Shown here one piece after another: positions 13,509-22,748 of a stretch of 34,197 nucleotides of DNA. The position numbers and the translations under genes are program-made. The DNA is from an uncultured Leucobacter sp. (lineage in GTDB: Bacteria; Actinomycetota; Actinomycetes; Actinomycetales; Microbacteriaceae). The stretch's first letter is position 1, and each line of letters begins with the position of its first letter. The notes beneath the pieces were generated by a model. It ran no database searches and was not told the origin of the DNA. It saw only the letters and a list, made by a program, of their open reading frames with translations. The stretch spans positions 1 to 34,197 of the forward strand of contig CAMFIY010000002.1 in assembly GCA_945952575.1 (NCBI GenBank). Direction: 5' to 3'.

Positions 13509-15782
13509 TTATTCCTGCGCCGGATCGGTGGCGGGGTCGGCGGATCCGGTGCCGGCCGTGCCTCCGGCCGCGGTGCCCGCCTCGGCGCGATCGGGGCGGT
13601 GCCGCCGCACGCTGCGCCAGATCCCGAAGCCGAAGAGCAGCGCGGCCAGCACTCCCAGCACGCTCAGCATGATCGCCTCGTACGAGCTGCGGATCGTGAG
13701 CCGGAGCAGGTCGGAGGAGAAGACGGCGTCGTCGGCGTCGTCGGCGACCTGGAGCGAGAGGGCGGCGTCGCCGGACGAGACGCGGCTCTCGATCGGCACG
13801 AGGACGGTGGCGTTGGCGCCGGGTGCGATCCGCTGCCCGGCGAATCTGAGCTCGGGCACGAGGATCGTCGCAGAGGTCGGGGCGACGCGCAGCGTGACGA
13901 TCGCGTCGAACGGGAGCGCATTGTGCAGCAGCACCGGCACCCGTGACGAGGAGCCGATCAACTGCGTGTTCTCGCTGGGCACCGCGCTCACCCCGCCGAG
14001 CAGCTTGTCGTCGCGCTCGAGACGCGCCTGCGCCACCGCCGCGAGATCGGTGCCGCTCGCGGCGTAGCGGGTGGCGAACGAGGAGAGCAGCCGGACGCGC
14101 TGGTACTCGGTGAGATATTCGGGATTCTCGAGGAGCGGGGCGAGCCCGTCGATCTGCTTGGATCGCTTCACACCCTCGCGGAGCATCGCGATCCGCTCCT
14201 TCTTGGTGCTGCCCGCGGCGAGTGCGCCGGTTCCGCGCGGCTGCTCCCCTGCCGACGCGGCCCTGATCCACTCGAGCGCGTCGAGCGTGTCGAACAGCGT
14301 GGCGGGGGCGTCGGCATCGGCGACCGCACCGCGATCCAGCGCGAGCACCATGCCCTTCGGATCGTTTTCGGCGCCGAGCGCCAGCCGTGCCACCAGCTCG
14401 GCGGATCCGGCGGCCCGGTCGGTGTCGTTCGCCGCGCTCAGCACGGCGCGCGCCGCGGAGTCGAGCCCGGCGTCGGAGACGAGCGCGTCCAGCCCGCCGA
14501 CGGTCGCACCGGCCGTGCGATTGCCGGTCACGTTTCCGCTCTCGAGCACGACCGAGGTGATGCCGGACCGCTTCAGCAGGGTCAGCGTGTCCGCGTCGAC
14601 CTGCCCCGGAGCAGGCCAGGCCCCCGCCTGCGCGGTGGGCCAGTCGAGCAGCTCGTCGAGCGTCGGCGGCACGGGATCGCCGCCGTCCGTGCCGGTGCCC
14701 GATCCCGAACCGCCGCCGCCGTCCGTCTCCGTGCCCGCGCCCGGCGTCTCGCTGCCGGGCGCCGAGGTCGGCTCCTGCGTGTCGGCGGGGAAGCTGCCGG
14801 CGCTCGTCACGAAGCTCAGGCCGGTCGGGCCGAGCAGCGCGTCGTATCCCATGGCCGCCTGGGCCGCCGGATCGGCATCGGCGAACTGCAGCAGGAACAT
14901 CGGCCGCACGCTGGTGCGCAGACGGTCTAGGAAGTCGCGTGCGCCGGCCGGCGCCGCGTTGCCGTAGCCGCGGATCGCCGCGATGATGCGCGGATCCACC
15001 GCGAGCGTCGCACGCCACCGATCCGCGGCGTCGAGCAGTGCGTTGAACCGGGGCATCGCCCCGGCCAGCTGCTCGGGCGTCGGCATCGCCTCGACCTCCT
15101 CCGGCAGCACGAAGGGGACGACGACGGTCAGCGGCAGGCTGCGCGAGGCCGAGCCGCCGGTGCCCGCGTCCTCCCACACGACGGCCGTCGTGTCGAGCAG
15201 CGCCGCCTCGGAGGAGACCGTCGGATCGGCGGCCGGGTCTTGCGCGCCGTCACCTTCTGCGCCCGTCGCCGGTACGTGAAGCTCGGCGCTGACCACATAG
15301 ACCCCCGGCTCGCTGGCGGCCCCGAGCGGCAGCTGATCCCTCGGCACCGTCAGCGTGATCGTGCGCTCGGCGCCCGCTCGGGTCTCGGGTGCGTCGACCT
15401 CGGTGAGAAGCACTCTGGAGGAGGAGGTGGTGCTCCCGGTCTTCTGCGCCGCCGCGAGATCCGCGGCCGTCTCGATCCGGGCCGTCTCGATGCGGAGCTG
15501 CACCGTGCCCGCCGGGATCGCGATGTCACTCGGATTCCGCAGGTGCACGGTGAAGGTGTAGTTCTCCGCTGCGGCGAGGAGCACCGGAACCTGCGGGGCG
15601 ACGACGAGCGTCGGATCCGCTGCCGGAGCCGTGCCCTTCGCCGCCGGAAGCACCGCACCGAGCCCGGCGTGCGCTGCAGGGGCCGCGACCGGGCTCGCGC
15701 TCGCGGATCCCGAGCCCGGAACCCCGATGACCGCTGCGGCGAGCAGGCTGCCGACGAGCGCGATCCGAAGGGGGCGAAGCAT
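13509..15782 (-). CDS. DUF6049 family secreted/membrane protein
   Basis: A 757-residue protein with an N-terminal signal segment (about 4-30, RIALVGSLLAAAVIGVPG) and a single C-terminal membrane helix (SYEAIMLSVLGVLAALLFGFGIW) followed by a basic cytoplasmic tail. Between them is a large extracellular part with beta-rich domains at each end and a Gly/Ser/Thr-rich linker (near residue 330-370). DUF6049 proteins are typical neighbours of the CCA-adding enzyme and murJ in actinobacteria; their function is not established, but a cell-envelope role is likely. The ATG at 15782 is chosen for the signal peptide; the reading frame continues to 17357, but that part is the shadow of the cca gene. murJ, often adjacent, is absent here. 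Confidence 0.85.
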   Translation of the reverse strand: MLRPLRIALVGSLLAAAVIGVPGSGSASASPVAAPAAHAGLGAVLPAAKGTAPAADPTLVVAPQVPVLLAAAENYTFTVHLRNPSDIAIPAGTVQLRIETARIETAADLAAAQKTGSTTSSSRVLLTEVDAPETRAGAERTITLTVPRDQLPLGAASEPGVYVVSAELHVPATGAEGDGAQDPAADPTVSSEAALLDTTAVVWEDAGTGGSASRSLPLTVVVPFVLPEEVEAMPTPEQLAGAMPRFNALLDAADRWRATLAVDPRIIAAIRGYGNAAPAGARDFLDRLRTSVRPMFLLQFADADPAAQAAMGYDALLGPTGLSFVTSAGSFPADTQEPTSAPGSETPGAGTETDGGGGSGSGTGTDGGDPVPPTLDELLDWPTAQAGAWPAPGQVDADTLTLLKRSGITSVVLESGNVTGNRTAGATVGGLDALVSDAGLDSAARAVLSAANDTDRAAGSAELVARLALGAENDPKGMVLALDRGAVADADAPATLFDTLDALEWIRAASAGEQPRGTGALAAGSTKKERIAMLREGVKRSKQIDGLAPLLENPEYLTEYQRVRLLSSFATRYAASGTDLAAVAQARLERDDKLLGGVSAVPSENTQLIGSSSRVPVLLHNALPFDAIVTLRVAPTSATILVPELRFAGQRIAPGANATVLVPIESRVSSGDAALSLQVADDADDAVFSSDLLRLTIRSSYEAIMLSVLGVLAALLFGFGIWRSVRRHRPDRAEAGTAAGGTAGTGSADPATDPAQE

Positions 15783-15851
15783 GCGCTCAAGCTTAGTGAT
15801 CGTGCGGCGCAGCGGCCCTGGGAGCCGTGCGTGTGCGGCTACCCTTGAGGG

Positions 15852-17303
15852 ATGCGTCCCCTCGCCGAATCCATGGCCGCCCTGCGCGAGATCGTCGCGA
15901 CCCCGGCGGTGAGCGCGCTCGCCGCCGCATTCCGGGCCGCGGGGCACGAGTTCGCGCTCGTCGGCGGGCCAGTGCGCGACGCGCTGCTCGGCCGATCCGT
16001 CAGCGACCTCGACTTCACGACCTCCGCACGCCCGGACGAGACGCGGGCGATCGTCGAGACGCTGACGAAGCACATCTGGGACGTCGGCCGCGACTTCGGC
16101 ACCATCGCAGCGAAGGTGCTGGGCGAGACCGTGGAGATCACCACCTACCGGGCCGACACCTATCGCGACGACTCGCGCAAGCCCGAGGTCGCGTTCGGCG
16201 ACACGATCGAGGGCGATCTCGTGCGCCGCGACTTCACCATCAACGCGCTCGCGCTCATGCTGCCCGAGATGCGCCTCATCGACTGCAGCACTGCTGCCGC
16301 GGGCGGATCCGGGGGGATCGAGGATCTGCTCGCCCGGCGGATCATGACGCCCGGCTCCCCCGAGACCTCCTTCACCGACGACCCCCTGCGGATGCTGCGC
16401 GCCGCCCGCTTCGCCGCGCAGCTCGGTTTCGAGGTGGCGCCCGAGGTGCAGGCCGCGATGGTGGAGTTCGGCCCGCGGCTCGAGATCGTCTCGGCCGAGC
16501 GGATCCGCGACGAGCTCGTGAAGACCCTCGCGACCGACGACCCGGTGCCCGGGATCCGGCTGCTGGTCGAGACCGGGCTCGCCGAACGGTTCCTCCCCGA
16601 GCTCACCGAACTGCTCACCACGCAGGACGACCACGGCCGGCACAAGGACGTCTACGAGCACAGCCTCACGGTGCTGCGGCAGGCGATCGAGCTCGAGCGG
16701 GTTCGCGCGCCCGGCGCCGCGCCCGACATCGTGCTGCGGCTCGCGGCGCTGCTGCACGACATCGGCAAACCGGCGACCCGGCGCTTCGAGCGGGGCGGCG
16801 TGACCTTCCACCACCATGACGTGGTCGGCGCGAAGCTCGCCAAGAAGCGGTTGCGCGAGCTCCGCTTCGACAACGGCACGGTGAAGCGGGTGGCGCGGCT
16901 GATCGAGCTGCACCTGCGCTTCTTCGGCTACAGCGATCAGCAGTGGACGGACTCGGCGGTGCGACGCTATGCGCGGGACGCCGGCGGGGAGCTCGAGCAG
17001 CTGCACATCCTCACCCGAGCCGACGTCACCACGCGGAACCGGCGCAAGGCCGAGCGACTCGAGCACGCCTACGACGACATCGAGCGGCGCATCGCCGAGC
17101 TCTCGGCGGCCGAGGAGCTCGCGGCCGTGCGCCCCGAGCTGGACGGCCAGCAGATCATGGGGCTGCTCGGGCTGCCGCCCGGGCCCGAGGTCGGTCGGGC
17201 GTACAAGTACCTGCTCGAGCTCCGGCTCGACGAGGGGCCGATCGGCGAGGAGGAGGCGGCCCGGCGCCTTCGGGAATGGTTCGAGGGGAATCGGAATGGA
17301 TGA
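15852..17303 (+). CDS. cca: CCA tRNA nucleotidyltransferase
   Basis: A 483-residue class II nucleotidyltransferase that adds or repairs the 3' CCA end of tRNA. The head carries LVGGPVRDALLG (36-47), the metal-binding DLDFTT (52-57) and RRDFTINA (125-132). An HD phosphohydrolase-like domain follows in the second half (LLHDIGKPATR, HHHDVVGAKLA). A DUF/RNA-binding tail completes it. Some actinobacterial members are annotated as poly(A) polymerase (pcnA), so CCA addition is the family's likely but not proven activity. TTGAGGG before the ATG is the ribosome-binding site. It is divergent from the DUF6049 gene across only 69 bases. Confidence 0.95.
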   Translation: MRPLAESMAALREIVATPAVSALAAAFRAAGHEFALVGGPVRDALLGRSVSDLDFTTSARPDETRAIVETLTKHIWDVGRDFGTIAAKVLGETVEITTYRADTYRDDSRKPEVAFGDTIEGDLVRRDFTINALALMLPEMRLIDCSTAAAGGSGGIEDLLARRIMTPGSPETSFTDDPLRMLRAARFAAQLGFEVAPEVQAAMVEFGPRLEIVSAERIRDELVKTLATDDPVPGIRLLVETGLAERFLPELTELLTTQDDHGRHKDVYEHSLTVLRQAIELERVRAPGAAPDIVLRLAALLHDIGKPATRRFERGGVTFHHHDVVGAKLAKKRLRELRFDNGTVKRVARLIELHLRFFGYSDQQWTDSAVRRYARDAGGELEQLHILTRADVTTRNRRKAERLEHAYDDIERRIAELSAAEELAAVRPELDGQQIMGLLGLPPGPEVGRAYKYLLELRLDEGPIGEEEAARRLREWFEGNRNG

Positions 17304-17409
17304 GTCGCCGCGCAATCGTCGCGTCGCCCTGGTCAAGTGGATCGTGACCGTCGTCACTCTCGCCCTCGCGGGCCTCTTCGCCTACGGATGGATCTTCGGT
17401 GACCGGTGA
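17296..17409 (+). CDS. Small single-span membrane protein (37 residues)
   Basis: An ORF of 37 residues starting MDESPRNRRVALVKW, with one hydrophobic helix (about 16-33: VTVVTLALAGLFAYGWIF). The basic residues on its N-terminal side predict that the N-terminus stays in the cytoplasm. The start overlaps the cca stop by 8 bases and the stop overlaps the next gene's GTG by 11 bases, a tightly packed chain that argues for real, coupled translation. GAGGGG lies upstream of the ATG (17283-17288). No family is recognised. Confidence 0.6.
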   Translation: MDESPRNRRVALVKWIVTVVTLALAGLFAYGWIFGDR

Positions 17410-18199
17410 TATCGCTGCCTGGTTCGGCGGGCGCTCCCGCGTGCTGTTCGTGCATGCGCACCCGGACGACGAGAGCATCACGACCGGTGGCACGCTGGCC
17501 GCGCTCGCCGCGGCCGGCCGGGAGCCGCTCCTCGTCACGCTGACCCGTGGCGAGCGCGGCGAGGTCGCACCGGGCCCCTTCTCGGCGCTGCAGGGGACAC
17601 CCGGGCTGGCCCCGCATCGCGAGACCGAGCTCGGCGCCGCGCGCGCGATGCTCGGACTCGGCGCGCACGCGTTCCTCGGCGCTCCCCCGGCGCGGGCCGG
17701 CGGGCTCGACCCGCGCAGCTACGAGGACTCGGGCATGGAATGGGCGGATCCCGAGCAGACGCGCGCGATCGCCGCGTCGGACGCGCCCGAGACCGCCCTC
17801 ACCCGGGCCCCGGCGGTGGAGGCGCTGAACGATCTGCTCGCGCTCGCCGTCGCCTGGGGGGCGACCGGGCTCGTCAGCTACGACGAGCGGGGCGGCTACG
17901 GCCACCCCGACCACGTCTTCGCGCATCGCGCCGCCCGGGCGGTCGCGCTCGGCCTCGATCTGCCGTTCTGGGAGATCGAGGTGCGGGAGGATCCCGACCC
18001 CGGTACCGCGGACGCTGACGAGGTCGAAACCGGCGAGCGTGAGACCCACGATGTGAGCGAGTGGCTGGATCGGAAGATCGCGGCCCTGCGTGCCCACGGC
18101 ACTCAGCTGATGGTGGAGGGCGCGGACATCGTGCACGTCGGGGGTCAGCGCCAGGCGATCGCGACGACCGAGGTGTTCCGGCGGATCCGAGTGGGCTAA
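17399..18199 (+). CDS. PIG-L family deacetylase (MshB/Mca-like)
   Basis: A 266-residue zinc-dependent LmbE/PIG-L deacetylase. The zinc ligands are in HPDDE (21-25) and YDERGGYGHPDH (161-172). This layout is that of the mycothiol enzymes MshB (deacetylates GlcNAc-Ins) and Mca (mycothiol conjugate amidase). The sequence alone does not tell these apart, or from other sugar deacetylases. The start is GTG at 17399, overlapping the small membrane protein gene. It ends about 240 bases before the next gene. Confidence 0.85.
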   Translation: MTGDIAAWFGGRSRVLFVHAHPDDESITTGGTLAALAAAGREPLLVTLTRGERGEVAPGPFSALQGTPGLAPHRETELGAARAMLGLGAHAFLGAPPARAGGLDPRSYEDSGMEWADPEQTRAIAASDAPETALTRAPAVEALNDLLALAVAWGATGLVSYDERGGYGHPDHVFAHRAARAVALGLDLPFWEIEVREDPDPGTADADEVETGERETHDVSEWLDRKIAALRAHGTQLMVEGADIVHVGGQRQAIATTEVFRRIRVG

Positions 18200-18443
18200 C
18201 GTGGGAATCCGCGGGGAGCGATTCGCGGGGGCGAGAGTGCGGAGAACCGATGTCCCCGCCCGAGCCCCCGCAGAGCGACCTCACCTCGACGGAGGCCGGT
18301 CCGCCTCGACCGAGCCCCCGCAGTCGCCATCGCCGGCGCGCCCGCGTTGGAGAAGCTCGAGCTGACGAGTCTGTAGTCGCGATCAGCCGAGTAGGTTTGA
18401 AGGCGACGAGGATGACGCGACGGCGAAGGAGCGTGACTGAGAC

Positions 18444-18818
18444 ATGAGCGACACGAACGGGATCCCGAGCGCACCCGACGGGCCGCCGCCGGGAGCGCCC
18501 GGCTCGCCCGAGATGCCGATCGCGCCGCCGCCCGCCGCGACTCCCCCGCAGATGCCCGACTTCGGCGCAGCCAGGATGCCCGAGGAGGTGGCGGCGCCGA
18601 AGCCCATGAACGCGGCCGGTCGCACCGTGCTGATCCTGTGGATCGCGGTGGCGGCGGTGATCCTGGTCGCGGCCGTCTTCATCGCCAGCCAGGTGATCCA
18701 GGGCTTCAGCCAGTTCGGGCAGCCCGGGGGCGACGGATCGTCGTGCACCTTCACGGGCGAGCCGAGCGACCAGCAGATGCAGGACTGCCTCGACGGTATG
18801 GAGTCCTCGACCCCGTAG
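18444..18818 (+). CDS. Small membrane protein with proline-rich N-terminus
   Basis: A 124-residue protein: the first 55 residues are very rich in Pro, Ala and Gly, a single membrane helix follows (about 60-84, VLILWIAVAAVILVAAVFIASQ), and then a short outer part with two cysteines (SCTFTG, DCLDGM). This is probably a type II anchored protein with the C-terminus outside. No function is recognised. It lies in the gap between the PIG-L gene and the rpsF operon; the 244 bases before it show no structure that I could assign. Confidence 0.65.
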   Translation: MSDTNGIPSAPDGPPPGAPGSPEMPIAPPPAATPPQMPDFGAARMPEEVAAPKPMNAAGRTVLILWIAVAAVILVAAVFIASQVIQGFSQFGQPGGDGSSCTFTGEPSDQQMQDCLDGMESSTP

Positions 18819-18838
18819 CCGCTCCCCCCTCAGCCGGG

Positions 18839-18872
18839 TGTACAGCCGAGCGGCCGAGTGCTAAGCTGTACA
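18839..18872. repeat. Inverted repeat upstream of rpsF
   Basis: TGTACAGC (18839-18846) and GCTGTACA (18865-18872) are perfect 8-bp arms, 18 bases apart. It starts 21 bases after the preceding stop codon. It could be a terminator stem for the small membrane protein gene or an operator of the rpsF operon. Confidence 0.65.
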
Positions 18873-18880
18873 GGTTGTCT

Positions 18881-18907
18881 GCGCGCGGAGCGATCCGCTG
18901 TGCGCGC
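18881..18907 (+). other. Leader stem-loop of the rpsF operon
   Basis: GCGCGC (18881-18886) pairs with 18902-18907, and inside it AGCG (18889-18892) pairs with CGCT (18896-18899) around a 3-base loop. The symmetric stem precedes the putative ribosome-binding-site hairpin and could be part of a folded leader. Confidence 0.45.
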
Positions 18908-18922
18908 GGGAACGTGCATAAA

Positions 18923-18978
18923 CACCCTCCTGCTGCAGAAATCCTGTGGCCGTATAGTCCGAAGGAGGTGGGTCAGTA
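18923..18978 (+). promoter_or_regulatory. Candidate S6:S18-type leader pairing with the rpsF ribosome-binding site
   Basis: CACCCTCCT (18923-18931) can pair with AGGAGGTG (18963-18970), which is the ribosome-binding site of rpsF, leaving one C bulged. The loop (18932-18962) contains two CCG-containing segments (GGCCGTATAG and TCCGA). The known autoregulatory S6:S18 leader uses CCG-bearing loops that mimic 16S helix 22. That feedback by S6 and S18 applies here is an inference from operon content and this pairing. Confidence 0.5.
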
Positions 18979-19338
18979 ATGCATCCTTACGAACTCATGG
19001 TGATCCTCGATCCCGGTATCGACGAGCGCACCGTGGCACCCAGCATGGACAAGTTCCTCGGGGTCATCCGCAACGCGGGCGGCGAGATCGAGAACGTCGA
19101 CATCTGGGGCAAGCGCCGTCTCGCCTACGAGATCAAGAAGAACGCCGAGGGCATCTACGTCGTCGTGAACTTCACCGCGACCCCCGAGGCCACTGCCGAG
19201 CTCGACCGCCAGCTGGGCCTCAGCGAGGCCGTGCTCCGCACCAAGGTGCTGCGCGCCGACGAGCTCATCGCTCAGCGCGCCGCTCAGTCCAAGCGCGATC
19301 AGGCCAAGGCCGCTCGCGCTGCGAAGGTCGGCGCCTAA
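18979..19338 (+). CDS. rpsF: 30S ribosomal protein S6 (bS6)
   Basis: A 119-residue S6 protein (MHPYELMVILDPGIDE start) with the normal beta-alpha fold pattern and a short Lys/Ala/Gln-rich C-terminal tail. It binds S18 on the small-subunit platform. It is preceded by AGGAGG at 18963-18968 and opens the rpsF-ssb-rpsR-rplI operon. The leader may be autoregulatory. Confidence 0.98.
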   Translation: MHPYELMVILDPGIDERTVAPSMDKFLGVIRNAGGEIENVDIWGKRRLAYEIKKNAEGIYVVVNFTATPEATAELDRQLGLSEAVLRTKVLRADELIAQRAAQSKRDQAKAARAAKVGA

Positions 19339-19341
19339 CTC

Positions 19342-19875
19342 ATGGCCGGCGAGCCGCTGATCACCGTCGTCGGCAACCTCGTTGCCGATCCCGAGCCTCG
19401 CGTCAGCCAGGCCGGTAAGTCGTGGGTGACGTTCCGCATCGCCTCGACGCCGCGCGTGCGCGACCGCCAGTCCGGTGACTGGTCGGACGGCGAGCCGCTG
19501 TGGCTGGGTTGCCGTGCGTACGGCGAGTACGCCGACAACATCGCCTCGTCGCTGACGAAGGGCATGCGCGTCATCGTGCAGGGCCGTCTGACGCAGCGCA
19601 GCTACACCGACAACCAGGGCCAGCAGCGCACCTCGCTCGACCTCGAGGTCGAAGAGGTCGGGCCGTCGCTCCGATTCGCCACCGCATCGGTGACGCGCGG
19701 TCAGTCGCGCGGCCAGGGCGGCGGCTTCGGCGGCGGGCAGCCCTCGGGCCAGTCGAGCTGGGGCCAGTCGCAGTCCTCGCAGTCGGACAACCCCTGGGGC
19801 AGCTCGGGCGGCGGATCCGGCCAGAACTCCGGTGGCGATTTCGGCTCCGGATTCGACGACGAGCAACCCTTCTAA
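19342..19875 (+). CDS. ssb: Single-stranded DNA-binding protein
   Basis: A 177-residue SSB. An OB-fold covers about residues 1-115 (starting MAGEPLITVVGNLVADPEPR). A Gly/Gln/Ser-rich flexible linker (about 118-168) follows, and the acidic tip DDEQPF binds partner proteins such as helicases and repair enzymes. It coats single-stranded DNA at the fork. It starts 4 bases after the rpsF stop, in the same transcript. Confidence 0.98.
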   Translation: MAGEPLITVVGNLVADPEPRVSQAGKSWVTFRIASTPRVRDRQSGDWSDGEPLWLGCRAYGEYADNIASSLTKGMRVIVQGRLTQRSYTDNQGQQRTSLDLEVEEVGPSLRFATASVTRGQSRGQGGGFGGGQPSGQSSWGQSQSSQSDNPWGSSGGGSGQNSGGDFGSGFDDEQPF

Positions 19876-19929
19876 CACTTTCCGCTCCCCCGAAGCCTCG
19901 GGCGGGGCAACATACGAAAAGAGACCAAC

Positions 19930-20190
19930 ATGGCAGGCAAGTCCAGCGGCGCAGGCCGCAAGCCGGGTCGGGGCAAGAACGCAAAGGCCCTCGCACCCGC
20001 GAAGAAGCAGACCGTCGGCGTCATCGACTACAAGGATGTCGCGACGCTCCGAAAGTTCATCTCTGAGCGCGGCAAGATCCGCGCCCGCCGCATCACCGGC
20101 GTGTCCGTGCAGGAGCAGCGACTGATCGCGAAGGCCGTGAAGAACGCCCGCGAGATGGCGCTCCTCCCCTACGCCGGTTCCGGCCGATAA
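19930..20190 (+). CDS. rpsR: 30S ribosomal protein S18 (bS18)
   Basis: An 86-residue basic ribosomal protein with the S18 pattern DYKDVATLRKFISERGKIRARRITG and ending AREMALLPYAGSGR. It pairs with S6 on the small subunit. A Lys/Gly-rich tail of about 30 residues at the N-terminus is longer than in E. coli. It does not carry the zinc-type CxxC of some paralogues. It is the third gene of the rpsF operon, 54 bases after ssb. Confidence 0.98.
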   Translation: MAGKSSGAGRKPGRGKNAKALAPAKKQTVGVIDYKDVATLRKFISERGKIRARRITGVSVQEQRLIAKAVKNAREMALLPYAGSGR

Positions 20191-20201
20191 GGAGTCGCAT
20201 C

Positions 20202-20651
20202 ATGGCGAAGATCATTCTGACCAACGAGGTCCTCGGCCTCGGTTCCGCCGGCGACGTCGTCGAGGTGAAGAACGGCTACGCGCGCAACTACCTGGTCCCC
20301 CAGGGGTACGCCGTGCACTGGACCCGTGGCGGCGAGGCCCAGGTCGCGCAGATCCGCAAGGCCCGCGAGGCCCGCGCACTCGCTTCGGTCGAGGACGCGC
20401 AGGCGCTCAAGGCCAAGCTGCAGGAGGGCAAGATCCGCCTGTTCGCGAAGTCGGGTGCTGAGGGCCGCCTGTTCGGCTCGGTCAAGCCGGCGGCCGTGGC
20501 GACCGCCGTCGCCGAGGCCGGCATCGGCCAGATCGACAAGCGCAAGATCACCCTGCCGACCATCAAGTCGACCGGTGAGTACCGCGCCACGGTCCACCTG
20601 CACGAGGGCGTCGATGCAGAGGTCACCCTTCAGGTGATCGCTCAGCGCTAA
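20202..20651 (+). CDS. rplI: 50S ribosomal protein L9 (bL9)
   Basis: A 149-residue L9 with the family's N-terminal domain (VLGLGSAGDVVEVKNGYARNYLVPQG), a long central helix (about 40-78) and a C-terminal domain with VEVTLQVIAQR-like ending. GGAG before the ATG at 20202 is a good ribosome-binding site. It closes the rpsF operon and is followed by an intrinsic terminator at 20696-20727. Confidence 0.98.
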   Translation: MAKIILTNEVLGLGSAGDVVEVKNGYARNYLVPQGYAVHWTRGGEAQVAQIRKAREARALASVEDAQALKAKLQEGKIRLFAKSGAEGRLFGSVKPAAVATAVAEAGIGQIDKRKITLPTIKSTGEYRATVHLHEGVDAEVTLQVIAQR

Positions 20652-20695
20652 CGCGAGGTGCCTGCTCAGCGCTCACGCGTCTGAGCTCAGGATCA

Positions 20696-20727
20696 CGGGG
20701 CTCGGCCGTTCGGCCGGGCCCCGTTTT
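20696..20727 (+). terminator. Intrinsic terminator after rplI
   Basis: CGGGGCTCGGCC (20696-20707) pairs with GGCCGGGCCCCG (20712-20723) around the loop GTTC, with one T-G wobble, and TTTT follows at 20724-20727. It is 45 bases after the rplI stop and ends the rpsF operon. Confidence 0.9.
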
Positions 20728-20867
20728 CGCGTGCGCGGAGGGAGCCGACCCCGCCTTTTCGTGCGATCGCTCGATCGCCCGGCTCGTCGCACGGTGTTCA
20801 CTTCGGCTTCGAACGCGGCGTGTCGCGGCATCGGGATGTTCGATCCGGAGAAATATGCGCACGGGGC

Positions 20868-20896
20868 TTGACAAAGCGGGTGTCGATCCGGATTTT
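20868..20896 (+). promoter_or_regulatory. Weak candidate promoter towards dnaB
   Basis: TTGACA (20868-20873) is an exact -35 hexamer. At 17 bases spacing the -10 position reads GATTTT, which is poor. The DnaA-like box TTCTCCACA (20895-20903) overlaps the end of the -10 position. It lies 338 bases before dnaB. Confidence 0.35.
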
Positions 20897-20903
20897 CTCC
20901 ACA
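20895..20903 (+). promoter_or_regulatory. DnaA-like box upstream of dnaB
   Basis: TTCTCCACA differs by one base from TTATCCACA and fits the relaxed form TTNTCCACA. It is the first of several boxes in this gap. Confidence 0.6.
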
Positions 20904-21013
20904 GCCGAACCTGCCGCGGAAGCCTCAACTTGCACCTGAAACTTGAATAACTTCATACGTGTGGATTCGTAAAATTCCTGCTCAGAGCAGAATTATTTGA
21001 AAAACAGCGAAAT

Positions 21014-21033
21014 TACTCCACAGGTTATCCCCA
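21014..21033 (+). promoter_or_regulatory. DnaA-like boxes upstream of dnaB
   Basis: TACTCCACA (21014-21022, two mismatches) and TTATCCCCA (21025-21033, one mismatch) lie two bases apart in the same direction, next to the AT-rich segment. Confidence 0.5.
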
Positions 21034-21067
21034 GAGCTGGGGAAAACTCGGGCCGGAAACCGGTCAG

Positions 21068-21088
21068 TTATCCACGAAGTTATCCACA
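21068..21088 (+). promoter_or_regulatory. DnaA boxes upstream of dnaB
   Basis: TTATCCACG (21068-21076, one mismatch) and TTATCCACA (21080-21088, perfect) are spaced 12 bases apart from start to start and have the same orientation. Confidence 0.8.
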
Positions 21089-21234
21089 GGCTCGTCTCTC
21101 ACGCTCCGGAGCGGGTTTGCCGCCGGACGAAGCGGGGGCATACCGTGAATGTCGGTGGTCCGGTGTCTGATCGGTAAACAGATATCACAGGCCGGGAACC
21201 ACCCTCGGTTCCGCAATTCGGAAGGAGTCTTTGC

Positions 21235-22617
<1,383 letters not shown>

Positions 22618-22639
22618 CGGGGCGGAGAACGCCGAGATC

Positions 22640-22701
22640 CGGAGATCCGCCGAAATTCGGATCGTTCGCGGGCGGATCCTCCGAGTCTCGACGGATCTCC
22701 G
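22640..22701. terminator. Stem-loop between dnaB and the tetR gene (convergent)
   Basis: CGGAGATCCG (22640-22649) pairs with CGGATCTCCG (22692-22701), and GATCCGCC (22644-22651) can alternatively pair with GGCGGATC (22671-22678). It lies between two convergent genes, so it may end transcription from both sides. There is no T-run. Confidence 0.5.
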
Positions 22702-22748
22702 AATCCGAGTCGCAGGCCCGATAGGCGCACGGTCGCGCCCGGGGCGGG

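Larger units (their letters stand above)
20652..21234. other. rplI-dnaB intergenic region with DnaA-box-like cluster
   Basis: This 583-base gap holds the rplI terminator, an exact -35 hexamer TTGACA (20868-20873), AT-rich sequence at about 20941-21016, and DnaA-box-like sites at 20895, 21014, 21025, 21068 and 21080. The AT-rich stretch beside a run of boxes is the layout of a replication origin or a DnaA-controlled promoter. No coding frame here looks real. Confidence 0.7.

Noticed and set aside
13509..17357. A 1282-residue open frame on the minus strand
   Set aside because: Only the part from 15782 downward is a real gene (DUF6049); the extension is the shadow of cca on the other strand, with Arg-, Gly- and Glu-rich composition and no domain.
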